This document shows positions 30,801-36,439 of a stretch of DNA of 64,000 nt, one piece after another. Location of the stretch: contig NC_088310.1 of NCBI RefSeq assembly GCF_910592395.1, forward strand, positions 23,145,491-23,209,490, given 5' to 3'. The position numbers and the translations under genes were made by a program. Each line of letters starts with the position of its first letter. Position 1 is the first letter of the stretch. The DNA is from Lineus longissimus. Its lineage: Eukaryota > Nemertea > Pilidiophora > Heteronemertea > Lineidae. Under the pieces are notes generated by a model. It did not search any database. It had not been told where the DNA came from and worked only from the letters and a program-made list of their open reading frames with translations.

Positions 30801-31512
30801 CTTTTACCAGCCGTGATCGCTGTACGCGAACAGGTTGAGGAAATGAATATAGTTTCAGCTGCGAGTGGTATGTCTCATTTAACTTAAATTCTGTAATATA
30901 GCGTGCATTGTAATTCTCCTTTTATTGAAATTTAAGGATAGTTTTTGCATATGTGTCACTGATGACTCATAGATGTGTGGTTGTCCTAGCGGTATTTGAG
31001 ATTTTCTGACTAGGTTTTCTTCTTTTTTGACCAAGCTTGATATGACGCGAGGTATATTTCGGGAGTGGAAGCCACTTCAAAGCAGAACAAAATGAAGGCC
31101 AGCAAGATGTCATATCTGGAAGATCGTCTTCACAGTACGGGGTTTCAGAAGCGGAAGTAACAGGAATAACATTAAAAAAATTATAGTTTACCTTTTTGTG
31201 TGCGAAGTAAGGATCGAATTCCTCAAGGGGCCTGCCGGCCAAGTCAAGTGGGAAGTAGTCAGAAAACCTTGGAGGTAATTTTTTGCCAGACTCCAAGGTT
31301 TTATCACATTCGATTTCCTCGTGGTGATCATGATGTTCATATTCATGTTCATGCTCATGGTGTGATTCGTTATGTCCACTTTCTTTCGCCGACCCTTTCT
31401 CCACATCCGTCTTCGATCCTTTTTCACTCTTTTCATGATGGTCTAGTGCTGCAATCCTATCTAAAGTTCCTTGATTAAACAAAATGAAACGCCCGCCGCA
31501 TGTGGAATCCAT
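739..31512 (-). CDS. Nav1: Voltage-gated sodium channel alpha subunit (Nav1/para type), 3' end outside window
   Basis: Pore-forming, voltage-gated Na+ channel of the plasma membrane that carries the action-potential upstroke. I joined 25 exon positions by reading frame, splice sites and family sequence, giving about 1537 codons; alternative copies exist for exons 8 and 25. Domains by residue: N-terminus 1-130, domain I ~131-435, I-II linker ~436-765, domain II ~766-1010, II-III linker ~1011-1230, domain III ~1231-1495, III-IV linker 1502-1537. S4 arginine/lysine repeats are visible in domains I-III. Filter residues are Asp391, Glu969 and Lys1441, the D-E-K of DEKA, which excludes calcium channels, NALCN and the DEEA-type Nav2. 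The family is usually 1800-2100 residues, so domain IV and the C-terminus lie left of position 1. Closest recognisable relative by eye is insect para (for example the [13 protein letters not shown] stretch). The gene identity is certain; exact ends of a few exons are inferred. Confidence 0.97.
1007..1114 (-). CDS. Nav1: Nav1 exon 25a: III-IV linker inactivation gate, MFM variant
   Basis: 108 nt, 36 codons, phase 0 at both ends. Encodes [20 protein letters not shown], then [16 protein letters not shown], the cytoplasmic gate that plugs the pore for fast inactivation. MFM (1508-1510) corresponds to vertebrate IFM and equals para. It uses the AC acceptor of the AT-AC intron; donor CGT|GTAAGTATA. 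Vertebrate SCN4A has one comparable 105-nt exon 22. Confidence 0.96.
1115..2723 (-). other. Intron 24: AT-AC intron of the U2-like (ATAAGT) class
   Basis: 5' site AAG|ATAAGTAT and 3' site CTCCAC|GCAGGT. Vertebrate SCN4A intron 21, at the same place just before the inactivation-gate exon, is the described AT-AC intron with ATAAGT that the major spliceosome removes. Using the downstream AG (CACGCAG|GT) would instead read GTG GCT CCC TAG, an immediate stop. A dispersed repeat occupies 1573-2060. Confidence 0.93.
1573..2060. repeat. Dispersed repeat with internal ~149-bp duplication and GAC-rich run
   Basis: Two units start at 1573 and 1722, sharing ATATGCAAT-TGT, AATCACTAAT and GAGATATCACAC, followed by TTTTGGCCCCCTGGTGGCC. 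After them come TGACCTAGGGGGTCA, a CGACGA run (1960-2010) and a hairpin CACCG-TTC-CGGTG (2031-2046). It resembles a SINE or MITE; the family is not identified. Confidence 0.6.
2724..2861 (-). CDS. Nav1: Nav1 exon 24: domain III S6
   Basis: 46 codons. Encodes [17 protein letters not shown], then S6 through [18 protein letters not shown], ending MQKKK. The last codon is AAG and the intron starts ATAAGTATAC, not GT. The frame continues open for a few codons past the junction (ISIPIRG) but loses homology, and pairing with an AC acceptor restores KKK|AGGSLEM as in para. Confidence 0.95.
3247..3300 (-). CDS. Nav1: Nav1 exon 23: domain III selectivity filter
   Basis: 54 nt, 18 codons: [18 protein letters not shown]. 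Lys1441 is the third DEKA residue, which makes the pore sodium-selective. The outer-ring Met (Met1444) is present, but the next residue is Gly where rat Nav1.4 has Asp. Acceptor CATTCCAG, donor GGG|GTGAGT. Confidence 0.95.
3586..3855 (-). CDS. Nav1: Nav1 exon 22: domain III S5 and turret
   Basis: 90 codons. Encodes [19 protein letters not shown]5 ([18 protein letters not shown]) and the extracellular turret with an Asn-Leu-Thr sequon, ending at [14 protein letters not shown] before the pore. Acceptor AATTTCAG, donor ATC|GTAAGT. Confidence 0.96.
4034..4159 (-). CDS. Nav1: Nav1 exon 21: domain III S4
   Basis: 42 codons. Encodes the S4 voltage sensor [19 protein letters not shown] with Arg at every third position, ending RWEGMR. 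Insect para has alternative exons here; I see a single copy. Acceptor TTTTTAG, donor AGA|GTAAGT. Confidence 0.96.
4397..4570 (-). CDS. Nav1: Nav1 exon 20: domain III S2-S3
   Basis: 58 codons. Encodes [14 protein letters not shown]2 ([20 protein letters not shown]) and S3 ([15 protein letters not shown]). Acceptor CTTACAG, donor ACT|GTAAGT. Confidence 0.96.
4834..5229 (-). CDS. Nav1: Nav1 exon 19: II-III linker and domain III S1
   Basis: 132 codons, phase 0 at both ends. Begins [14 protein letters not shown], contains an acidic [18 protein letters not shown], the conserved DCFP-FC segment, [20 protein letters not shown] and S1 ([16 protein letters not shown]). Acceptor TTGTTGCAG, donor TTG|GTAAGC. 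Confidence 0.95.
5411..5451 (-). CDS. Nav1: Nav1 exon 18: II-III linker micro-exon
   Basis: 41 nt between GTTTCAG and AAAAG|GTGAGT. Encodes [13 protein letters not shown] and fits the phases of both neighbours (enters phase 1, leaves phase 0). Sequence in this linker is poorly conserved, so support is from splice sites and frame. It could be a cassette, but skipping it would shift the frame. Confidence 0.75.
5452..8340 (-). other. Intron 17 (2.9 kb)
   Basis: No exon recognised. It includes an exact-period 29-bp direct repeat at 5919-5976 (GAAACGTGG-AACTTTTCACC in both units) and two loosely similar ~190-bp stretches near 7080-7350. Confidence 0.65.
8341..8647 (-). CDS. Nav1: Nav1 exon 17: end of domain II S6 and II-III linker
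   Basis: 307 nt. Encodes [18 protein letters not shown], the S6 end, then the linker with [13 protein letters not shown] and a basic [10 protein letters not shown] patch. Two donors are possible: GATC|GTAAGA at 8341 and CTCAG|GTACTT at 8323. Both leave phase 1, so the longer form adds six residues in frame (KSVSSG). I list the shorter form because its +3 to +5 bases fit better. Confidence 0.85.
8648..9634 (-). other. Intron 16 (1.0 kb)
   Basis: GT-AG intron interrupting domain II S6 at the conserved NLV|VLNLF position. Nothing else recognised. Confidence 0.7.
9635..9985 (-). CDS. Nav1: Nav1 exon 16: domain II S4-S6 with pore loop
   Basis: 117 codons, phase 0 at both ends. Continues S4 ([16 protein letters not shown]), S5, then the pore loop [16 protein letters not shown]. 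Glu969 is the second DEKA residue and Glu972 the outer-ring acidic residue; both keep the toxin-sensitive state. S6 starts at [16 protein letters not shown]. Acceptor CTTTTCAG, donor GTG|GTAAGT. Confidence 0.97.
10326..10499 (-). CDS. Nav1: Nav1 exon 15: domain II S2-S4
   Basis: 58 codons, phase 0 at both ends. Encodes S2 ([17 protein letters not shown]), S3 ([19 protein letters not shown]) and the start of S4 ([11 protein letters not shown]). Acceptor CTTTCAG, donor TTG|GTAAGG. Confidence 0.96.
10708..10862 (-). repeat. ~39-nt tandem repeat of the exon 14 3' edge and donor
   Basis: Four copies with ~39-nt period: 10824-10862 (the real exon end and donor), 10784-10822, 10747-10783 and 10708-10745. 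All share the pattern TTGCGAA-ACACTCAGTATGAGAAACT in transcript sense. Reading through the authentic donor reaches a TGA within the third copy. The fourth copy has a good donor, AACTAC|GTAAGTT. Confidence 0.8.
10830..11074 (-). CDS. Nav1: Nav1 exon 14: domain II S1
   Basis: 245 nt. Encodes [13 protein letters not shown], the [14 protein letters not shown] lead-in and S1 ([20 protein letters not shown]), then [18 protein letters not shown], as in para's MDHHDMNPELEKVLKSGNY. Acceptor TTTTGCAG, donor TAT|GTAAGT. Its last ~33 nt and the donor are repeated in degenerate form three more times in the intron. Confidence 0.95.
11075..13396 (-). other. Intron 13 (2.3 kb)
   Basis: No exon or conserved element recognised. 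It contains a short ATA/AAT-rich run near 12640-12690 and unique-looking sequence. Confidence 0.7.
13397..13447 (-). CDS. Nav1: Nav1 exon 13: I-II linker micro-exon
   Basis: 51 nt. Encodes [17 protein letters not shown], continuing directly from VVDMK as in para (VVDMKDVMVLNDIIEQAAG). Acceptor CTTCCAG, donor AGAA|GTAAGT. Confidence 0.93.
13727..13832 (-). CDS. Nav1: Nav1 exon 12: I-II linker
   Basis: 106 nt. Encodes [10 protein letters not shown], then [17 protein letters not shown], matching the DNPFI-x-TQTVVDMK segment of para. Acceptor TTTTCCAG, donor AAAG|GTAAGC, ending in phase 1. Confidence 0.94.
14151..14651 (-). CDS. Nav1: Nav1 exon 11: I-II linker with PKA-type sites
   Basis: 167 codons, acceptor CCTTTCAG, donor AAT|GTAAGTG. 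Begins with the para-like signature [10 protein letters not shown], then RRGSRASQF, and further on [12 protein letters not shown], all conserved in invertebrate Nav1. Three Arg-Arg-x-Ser motifs (Ser539, Ser605, Ser631) match the PKA consensus. The rest is Ser/Arg-rich and low complexity. Confidence 0.95.
14936..15142 (-). CDS. Nav1: Nav1 exon 10: I-II linker
   Basis: 69 codons, phase 0 at both ends. Encodes a charged [10 protein letters not shown] segment, continuing the coiled tail of exon 9, then a poorly conserved Cys/Ser-rich part and a PKA-type site KRRLS (Ser515). The acceptor TTTTAAAG has a weak pyrimidine tract; donor AAG|GTAGGT. The exon is supported by its open frame joining exons 9 and 11 rather than by strong conservation. 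Confidence 0.85.
15143..16668 (-). other. Intron 9 (1.5 kb)
   Basis: Donor AAG|GTACGT, acceptor GTTTTAAAG. AT-rich, with no exon or repeat that I recognise. Confidence 0.7.
16669..16833 (-). CDS. Nav1: Nav1 exon 9: domain I S6 and proximal I-II linker
   Basis: 165 nt, phase 0 at both ends. Encodes [20 protein letters not shown], then S6 [18 protein letters not shown] and the charged start of the I-II linker. This is the common exon to which each exon 8 copy must splice; CTG|ATC gives Leu-Ile. The MAMSYDE-type S6 end is a local-anaesthetic and batrachotoxin region in the family. Confidence 0.96.
17774..18116. mobile_element. 335-bp TTAA-flanked MITE, copy 1 (inverted relative to copy 2)
   Basis: Element at 17778-18112 between two TTAA tetramers, the reverse complement of 21265-21599 and the same length. 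Its own terminal repeats have diverged more (AGGGAACTGGAACCGCCGAG against AGGGAAGTGAAACCGGCAAG). Confidence 0.85.
20948..21213. repeat. Short element with GCGCTTACACCA inverted ends
   Basis: Begins with GCGCTTACACCA and ends with TGGTGTAAGCGC, 266 bp overall, abutting the 21222 element. A related stretch (GGTGTACGTGC) recurs inverted near 22840. A non-autonomous DNA transposon is likely; no target duplication was found. Confidence 0.5.
21222..21792. repeat. MITE-like element with GAGACAAGACCAC terminal inverted repeats, copy 1 (interrupted)
   Basis: Same family as 22342-22785: same termini and the same CGCGACGCATCAAA-AATGCG and ATATGTACTTGAGAG stretches. It carries a 335-bp element inserted at a TTAA and lacks about 200 bp of the middle. 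Confidence 0.75.
21261..21603. mobile_element. 335-bp TTAA-flanked MITE, copy 2
   Basis: Element at 21265-21599 with TTAA on both sides. Termini AGCGAACTGGAACCGCCGAG and its near-exact reverse complement form ~20-bp inverted repeats. The empty site in 22342-22785 shows the insertion duplicated TTAA, the target used by piggyBac-type transposases. Non-autonomous: no transposase reading frame. Confidence 0.85.
22342..22785. repeat. MITE-like element with GAGACAAGACCAC terminal inverted repeats, copy 2
   Basis: 444 bp bounded by GAGACAAGACCAC and its reverse complement. It is homologous over both ends to 21222-21792 but keeps a middle section absent there and lacks the 335-bp insertion, giving the paralogous empty site TTAA at 22381-22384. 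No coding capacity. Confidence 0.75.
23373..23517 (-). CDS. Nav1: Nav1 exon 8C: domain I pore loop, Phe variant
   Basis: 145 nt, acceptor GTTTTCAG, donor CTG|GTGAGT; 125-nt intron from 8B. Filter [11 protein letters not shown], with Phe after the filter Asp as in Nav1.2 and insect para (TQDFWEDL). It keeps the NYT sequon but differs from the others at several pore-helix positions (FAWSM for FGWAM, LFRL for LYQL). Same phases as 8A/8B. It is the most diverged copy, or possibly the ancestral para-like one. Confidence 0.96.
23564..23611 (-). promoter_or_regulatory. Pyrimidine tract upstream of exon 8C (possible PTB site)
   Basis: On the transcript strand the 125-nt intron between 8B and 8C has about 48 nearly uninterrupted pyrimidines, with CUCUCU and several UCUU words, ending ~46 nt before the acceptor. 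This is the kind of site bound by polypyrimidine-tract-binding protein. A role in choosing 8C is inferred. Confidence 0.45.
23643..23784 (-). CDS. Nav1: Nav1 exon 8B: domain I pore loop, Tyr variant
   Basis: 142 nt, acceptor AATTTCAG, donor CTG|GTAAGTAAT; 73-nt intron from 8A. Encodes the same segment with filter [11 protein letters not shown], Tyr after the filter Asp as in Nav1.4, a high tetrodotoxin-affinity arrangement. It is one codon shorter than 8A and 8C in the turret and reads PDYSC where they read ENYTC, so it lacks their N-glycosylation sequon. Same phases as 8A. No stop or frameshift. Confidence 0.96.
23858..24002 (-). CDS. Nav1: Nav1 exon 8A: domain I pore loop, Cys variant
   Basis: 145 nt, acceptor CATTCCAG, donor CTG|GTAAGTAAG. 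First of three alternative pore-loop exons. Encodes the last turret part with an NYT sequon, then [20 protein letters not shown] and the filter [11 protein letters not shown]. Asp391 is the domain I selectivity residue and Glu394 the outer-ring acidic residue. The residue after Asp391 is Cys, as in vertebrate Nav1.5, where it gives low tetrodotoxin affinity and higher Cd2+/Zn2+ block. It enters in phase 2 and leaves in phase 0, so it can replace but not accompany 8B or 8C. Confidence 0.96.
24040..24885 (-). repeat. Degenerate ~40-nt minisatellite in intron 7
   Basis: About 20 diverged units of 36-45 nt. On the plus strand the recurring words are CATGGGCTATG, CTGGGAAATACCCC and CGATCAGTATCGC. 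In the transcript, units read like a branch site (ACTGATC) followed by a short pyrimidine run and an AG (TTTCCCAGG). The array fills most of intron 7 (24003-25254), directly upstream of the triplicated pore exon. Confidence 0.75.
25255..25321 (-). CDS. Nav1: Nav1 exon 7: domain I turret
   Basis: 67 nt. Encodes [20 protein letters not shown], the extracellular turret segment corresponding to the P-x-C-G-x region of para. Donor GG|GTAAGA leaves two bases (GG) that must be completed by the first base of an exon 8 copy; all three copies give Gly. Confidence 0.9.
25772..25975 (-). CDS. Nav1: Nav1 exon 6: domain I S4-S5 linker, S5 and turret
   Basis: 204 nt. Encodes [16 protein letters not shown] (S4-S5 linker), S5 ([20 protein letters not shown]) and the start of the extracellular turret, with Cys at the usual NRKC position and an NWT glycosylation sequon. 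Ends TCAG|GTAAAC in phase 1. Confidence 0.95.
26171..26265 (-). CDS. Nav1: Nav1 exon 5: domain I S4 voltage sensor
   Basis: 95 nt. Encodes the end of S3 and the S4 helix [19 protein letters not shown] with regularly spaced Arg/Arg/Arg/Lys. In vertebrates this exon has neonatal and adult alternatives. I searched the 331-nt upstream and 195-nt downstream introns and see only one copy here. Confidence 0.96.
26597..26725 (-). CDS. Nav1: Nav1 exon 4: domain I S2-S3
   Basis: 129 nt between TTTTTCAG and GC|GTAAGT. Encodes the S2 helix with its acidic residue ([19 protein letters not shown]) and S3 with the conserved WNWLDFVVI motif. The codon split across exon 3/4 reads Glu. Confidence 0.95.
26917..27033 (-). 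CDS. Nav1: Nav1 exon 3: domain I S1 and S1-S2 loop
   Basis: 117 nt. Encodes the S1 helix ([19 protein letters not shown]) and the extracellular S1-S2 loop with one N-glycosylation sequon, Asn-Glu-Ser. It begins at the AC acceptor of the U12-type intron and ends at CCGA|GTAAGT. Confidence 0.94.
27034..27477 (-). other. Intron 2: U12-type AT-AC intron
   Basis: 444 nt. The 5' site is ATATCCTTTT, an exact match to the U12-dependent consensus. The 3' end carries the branch-site consensus TTCCTTAAC (plus-strand 27044-27052), ten bases before a terminal AC (GTGCAC|AGC). Splicing these ends restores [12 protein letters not shown] in frame, whereas no GT-AG choice does. Vertebrate sodium-channel genes such as SCN4A have a U12-type AT-AC intron at this same place (intron 2). 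Confidence 0.95.
27478..27596 (-). CDS. Nav1: Nav1 exon 2: pre-S1 segment of domain I
   Basis: 119 nt, the same length as vertebrate sodium-channel exon 2. It encodes [17 protein letters not shown], then [16 protein letters not shown], the conserved cytoplasmic lead into S1. It starts in phase 0 after CAG and ends two bases into a codon at CATCC|ATATCC. There is no GT at the end; the donor is AT, as part of a U12-type AT-AC intron. Confidence 0.95.
27597..31191 (-). other. Intron 1 (3.6 kb)
   Basis: GT-AG intron between the N-terminus and exon 2, donor AAG|GTAAAC, acceptor GTTTCAG. I see no further exon in it. It contains AT-rich sequence, a perfect 20-nt palindrome at 30401-30420 and several unrecognised short ORFs without family resemblance. 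Confidence 0.8.
31192..31512 (-). CDS. Nav1: Nav1 exon 1: cytoplasmic N-terminus
   Basis: 107 codons, ends in phase 0 at donor AAG|GTAAAC. The start ATG has A at -3 and G at +4, and it begins a typical Nav N-terminus ([18 protein letters not shown] resembles the family's F-x-P-F-T-x-E-S-L-x-x-I segment). Residues 80-105 hold the conserved Pro-rich stretch leading to PLEEFDPYF. Unusual: residues 47-64 contain nine histidines interspersed with Glu/Asp, which I do not know from other Nav N-termini. A possible acceptor CTCACAG lies 9 nt upstream of the ATG, so a non-coding 5' exon is likely further right. Confidence 0.93.
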
Positions 31513-34500
31513 TTACCAACTGTGAGCAAACTGCTAGTTAGGCTCATTGATCCTGTCACTGTAACGAGAAACAGAGAGAGTAGACATTAGGTCACATACA
31601 AACTATAAATGTTTCTACAACAAGGTAAATGTATACACAGGGAAATCTGGTGATGTCTCTCATTTTATGAACAAAAACACTACCAAATAAAAACTGTTTT
31701 GGTCTTGGAACAAAATTTTGAGAATGTTCTTCGACGTCCATCTGATTGACATCTATAAGATGTCATCAAAAGAATCGTATGGATAATTTCTTCAATGCTT
31801 GCTCTTTACACATCATGAAATGAATTCGATTCCGGCAAAAAATCAGCAAAATCTGCATGAAACATATAATAATAATAATAAATATCGGATATTATAGTGT
31901 CTTGTACAAGCTAAGCATGCTCCAAGGCACTTAACAATGGAGTTAGAAGCAAATATTTGGATTTAAAACAGTTTGATAGCTAGTGGTAAAAAACAAAACA
32001 AAAAAAAACAAAACAAAACAACAAAAAAACAACAACAAAATTGAGTCTCTTAAAAACATAGATAGCACATTCGGAATATAAGTCTATGTAGCTACCAACT
32101 AAAGGCTTCGCGGAACAAATGGGTTTTAAGTGATTGCAGAACAGTGTTAAAGTCTTTGCCCTGGACACTGAAACTGGAAAAAAAACAGATGCTTTATCGA
32201 AACGTAAGGTCTATTATCAACGACACTGCCATCATTTTCAGGGAAAGGAATATCCTCACTGCTCATGAAGGCAACAATACCTTTAGTTAAACTGGGATTT
32301 GATGCGACCGATTTACGTTGATGTTCAGTAGTCGAACTTTTGCCACTCTATGCTTTCAAAACATTAAAGCAGAGATTTTTTCGTAATCGCAAATGTGAAG
32401 TTACACTACAGCATGATAGTGGTTATGAAAAGCTCTATTTGTTTACTTGTTTTAATGGTTGTAGCTTAGTGTCCTTGAAATATTATATCTTGTGCTAAAA
32501 CCCCAGACACCCGCATCAATCATCAGCAAATTCCAAAGAATTTAATTTGGGCGCTGGTAAAACGCTACGTACATGTTGTTAAAGGTCTACTCCATTCGTT
32601 CAAAACTTTGAAATTGTTTTTGAATTTGAAAAATTCCACTTGTGTAAGTACGTATAAGCATAGTAAATTTCTACTTGCATACCCACTAGGAACGTCTTGC
32701 CTGAAGCACGCTGATTATATTCAAGGTTAAAAGAACATGAAACTGTACACGTACACGTATCAGTAATTTGAATGAATACATGTACGTTCCTATGCGTATT
32801 GAAGTGACTTAACTAGAACAGTCATATTATGGACACTGTAGGTGTTATCGTATTTAAAGATGAAACAGTTAAAACACAACTTTCTCTATAGGAGTCAACT
32901 TTGGGTACGGTACGTGTACTTTGTTCTTATAGCAAATGAAGCCAGATATCAGAGGTTTTTATAGTCACCGACATCAATATCATTAGTTGAAACTGACACC
33001 ACGCAGTTGGTCGGCCTCGTCCCTTGGAATTACTATGGACTAGGTTAATGAGGATGGTGCTATTGAAGTGAAAAAATGCACATACAGCTGAGGCAAAAAT
33101 GCACACACAAACTCACACACACAGTACGTATTTTCCATATAAGCTATGGGTATAAATAGGCATATGGTAACATGAACAATGGTTCATCTATCACTGTCTC
33201 CTCAGAAGTCCGTTGATTTATTGATTTGATTCCTGGGTCTATAAACGGAAATCAGCTTATAGAGGGATCGATGCTATTCTGGTAATATATATCTGATATG
33301 TTTCATACGACCGCACCTTTAGTTAAACATTGACCGGTACAACATTTCTGCCACGTTGGCTGCTCTGTAAAATAAAGGTCTTTGGTTAGATTCAGCTTCT
33401 TTCCTATTGTTCGATGCGAATCTAGTAGCACTGAGAGGCTAAATATTTTTATATTTGGTTTTTATCCTGGCTACTCTGAAAGTTCTTTGTGAGAAACAGC
33501 ATTTTCTTTTCTTTTGTTCGATGCAGTTCTGATACTGAGACACTTTATTAAGTTACACCGTCGTTGTTTCTTCAGTTTTAAATTTCTTCACAGAGTACGT
33601 CATTCTCGTACATTTGTAACACAATTTTCATCGCTAATAGACTCAGTCGCAGAAAACAGTGGTGATAGAGACTAAACATGTAGCACGTAAGATTAACTAG
33701 TGCTCAGCTAAAGAACGATTAGAATGAACGCAGCACGTCCAGTGCTAGAATAGACCGAAAGCGCTTACCAATCTCACTTTTCCTATCTTCAATACCAGTA
33801 GAACGCCCGTTAGGAAAATGGAAAATTATCAGAAATATCGTCCACAAGGAACAAAATCGAAAGAATTAAAAAGTACTCCACACTGCATCATTTTCAAATA
33901 GCACGCTATGTGCGTATGTTTCACGTATCCTTTGCATGCAAATAAATCATATCACGCCAAAACGTGCAATGTCCACGAATTGTCGAAAGATATGATAGGC
34001 CTACACTGGACAGATGCATGGATTGCTTCTGTGCAAATGAATAATCCAGCTGTAAAGGGCTCGAATCTAGATTACGACAGATGCGTCACAGCATCAGCGC
34101 AAAACAATCTCCACTGTACATCCTTCGGCGTAATAGTTATTTTATCACAACATACAATGAATTTTCACTCCGAGAGATAGAACTCGTATCGTTTCCGTTG
34201 CGACAGTGTTCGACGTAATCCAAACATGCGCTGCAGCGGCCAAATACGTATCGATTTCGTTCTGAGGCCTCACGGGCAAAGGCCTAGTTGAATGAGGCAT
34301 GCAGTCACAACGGGCAATTATACAATATGTCCGATAAAATACATCGTTATCGAGCGTCAGCAAATCGAACGGAGCCTCTTCGAAAGGGAACATGTGCTCG
34401 CAAGTATCACCACAAGCTTCAAGTACATGACTGTACTGAAAATCGAACATGGTTTCGTGATGTACATGTAGAATCGTGTACAGAAGTGTTGTATAAATCC

Positions 34501-36400
34501 AAGGCTGATTGATTATGATTAAATCTACATTTAAAGATACCATTTGATGGTATCTGTGGATATTTCATCCTCACTCAGTGCCGAGAAGTTGCTATCGCCA
34601 ATGGCAATGTATGGTCTTGACAGACAAAGCTAAGATATCGTAGTGGGAATTAGTAGAAATACTACCTGTTAAGGGCCTACGCCTACGATTCGTTTGAAAT
34701 TTGAATCTCAGATTTGAAATTTAATTTGAGATTTGTTACACTGTACAGTGTATATGTAAATACAGATTGATTATACAGTTTAGCATGGTTATTGTGACTT
34801 TACGTTGACATATCTGGTACTGTACAGCGGCAATACTTATTTCTACATGTATTTACATATGGCACAAGAAGACGCATTGGCATCTAGGCTGAAAATTTGG
34901 GTTTTTGTGGCAGGATGCAAAAAACGCTTGGGTATGGCAAGACAATACAAGACAGAACTAGTGTATCGATACATGTACGTACTCACACATGTATCTCTCC
35001 ACTACGCTCCACAGAGTTTGATAGATACATATGGAGTTTGGCGCAGGTCAAGGATCCCGCCAATAATCAATACGTCGCCATCAAAAATTTCAGCATCGAT
35101 AGCTGCAAGACCTAATCCTGAATTGGTAATTGGCAAGAGTTACGACCAATCGACCATGCCTATACATGCCCGTTTCGTAGTATTAACCGTGTGTGCAATG
35201 TGGACGATACAGGCTTGCCCGAAAAAGCAGAATAGCATCATTTTAAATGCACTTCAGACAAGTAATGGCCTGCTATTTGGACTTTATGTGACTGATCTAT
35301 CAGTTTATTCTAATTCGCCTACGCATACCAGTACGCATTCTGTTACAACTCGTAACTACATTTACTGAGAGGAGATGATGTCATTGATAAGAAAACATGT
35401 ATTTAGAATTTACCAATCACGCCTTTGATATAATTACGCGTGTTAATTACCGCTAAATATTCCATTAATTCTATCAATCAAGTCAGACCTGTCGAGTCAA
35501 TTTGTATTTATCATCGCCACAAAATCACTAGTTCCTTCTAACACTATCCGGCCCAGACTCCTCATGTTGGAGTGGTCAGTTTGGATTTCGCTGTTCTTAC
35601 GAACTCCAATAATGCATCAGGTACGTTCCTAGAATATACATGTAATAGGCGAATTCCGCAAGCAGAAAGACGAGGGTCTCTGATGTCACCAGGTGATACG
35701 CGAATTCATTTACGCAACTCGTAAATCGACGTTCATACTTTGCAGCAAGAGGAATCTGAGAAATTGTCAGGGACTCGCAACAGCCATCGATTCTTCTTCT
35801 GATGAAGTTTACGGCCGTATGAACCGTGCTGAAATGTCAAGTTAATCAGCCTCTTGATTTGAATTACCGTCGTATAGTTCTTGAATTATAAGTGTGGCCG
35901 GAGCTACTTTGACAAATATAAGAATTCTAGACACGAAAGAACGGTGATTGTTTGATTACTAACAATAAGCAGTTTAAGCCTGTTTCCCAACCTGAGTGGT
36001 TTGTCTTTCAATTGTTGCACTTGCAAAAGTTAAATGATATCGAATATTCCTACATCAACTGGATGGTTCATGTCCCCTATCAGCCTCGGTCTCTTGTACA
36101 TCCTACGCCGCATCCGTGCATTCAATTGTATTACTGTGAGGATCAAAGGTCTGCGTGGTAAGAATGATTAATTACCCTCGATTTCCAAGGTAACTCGAAG
36201 TATCCGCAATAATGATTGCGAATACAAAGGTAAGGGTAATCCTTAAGTAGCACAGCACACATTGTGAGACTATCATATTGCATTGAGTGTGTTACGTTGG
36301 CCATTATAGCAAGGCTAGCCATACATCAAAAGGGATGTGAAATGTGTCGTTCTGACACACGCACCTGAGAGGGAATCGGTCTTACGGCTTTCCACTGCTG
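31513..36400. other. 5' flank of Nav1, no gene recognised
   Basis: Upstream of the start codon. Contains an ATA run near 31868-31883 and an A-rich, C-interrupted low-complexity tract at 31985-32040. The longest ORF (34805-35368, plus, 187 aa) shows no recognisable motif. Non-coding first exons or promoters of Nav1 could lie here, but I cannot place them. Confidence 0.6.
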
Positions 36401-36439
36401 TTACTACGTATTTTCGTATGTCAAATGGCTTAATTAGGA

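Noticed and set aside
739-31512. Calcium channel, NALCN or Nav2 identity
   Set aside because: Filter residues D, E, K in domains I-III and the [14 protein letters not shown] linker are specific to Nav1.
34805-35368. 187-aa plus-strand ORF, the longest in the window
   Set aside because: No domain, signal peptide or repeat pattern recognised, and no splice or homology support; length alone is not enough in eukaryotic DNA.
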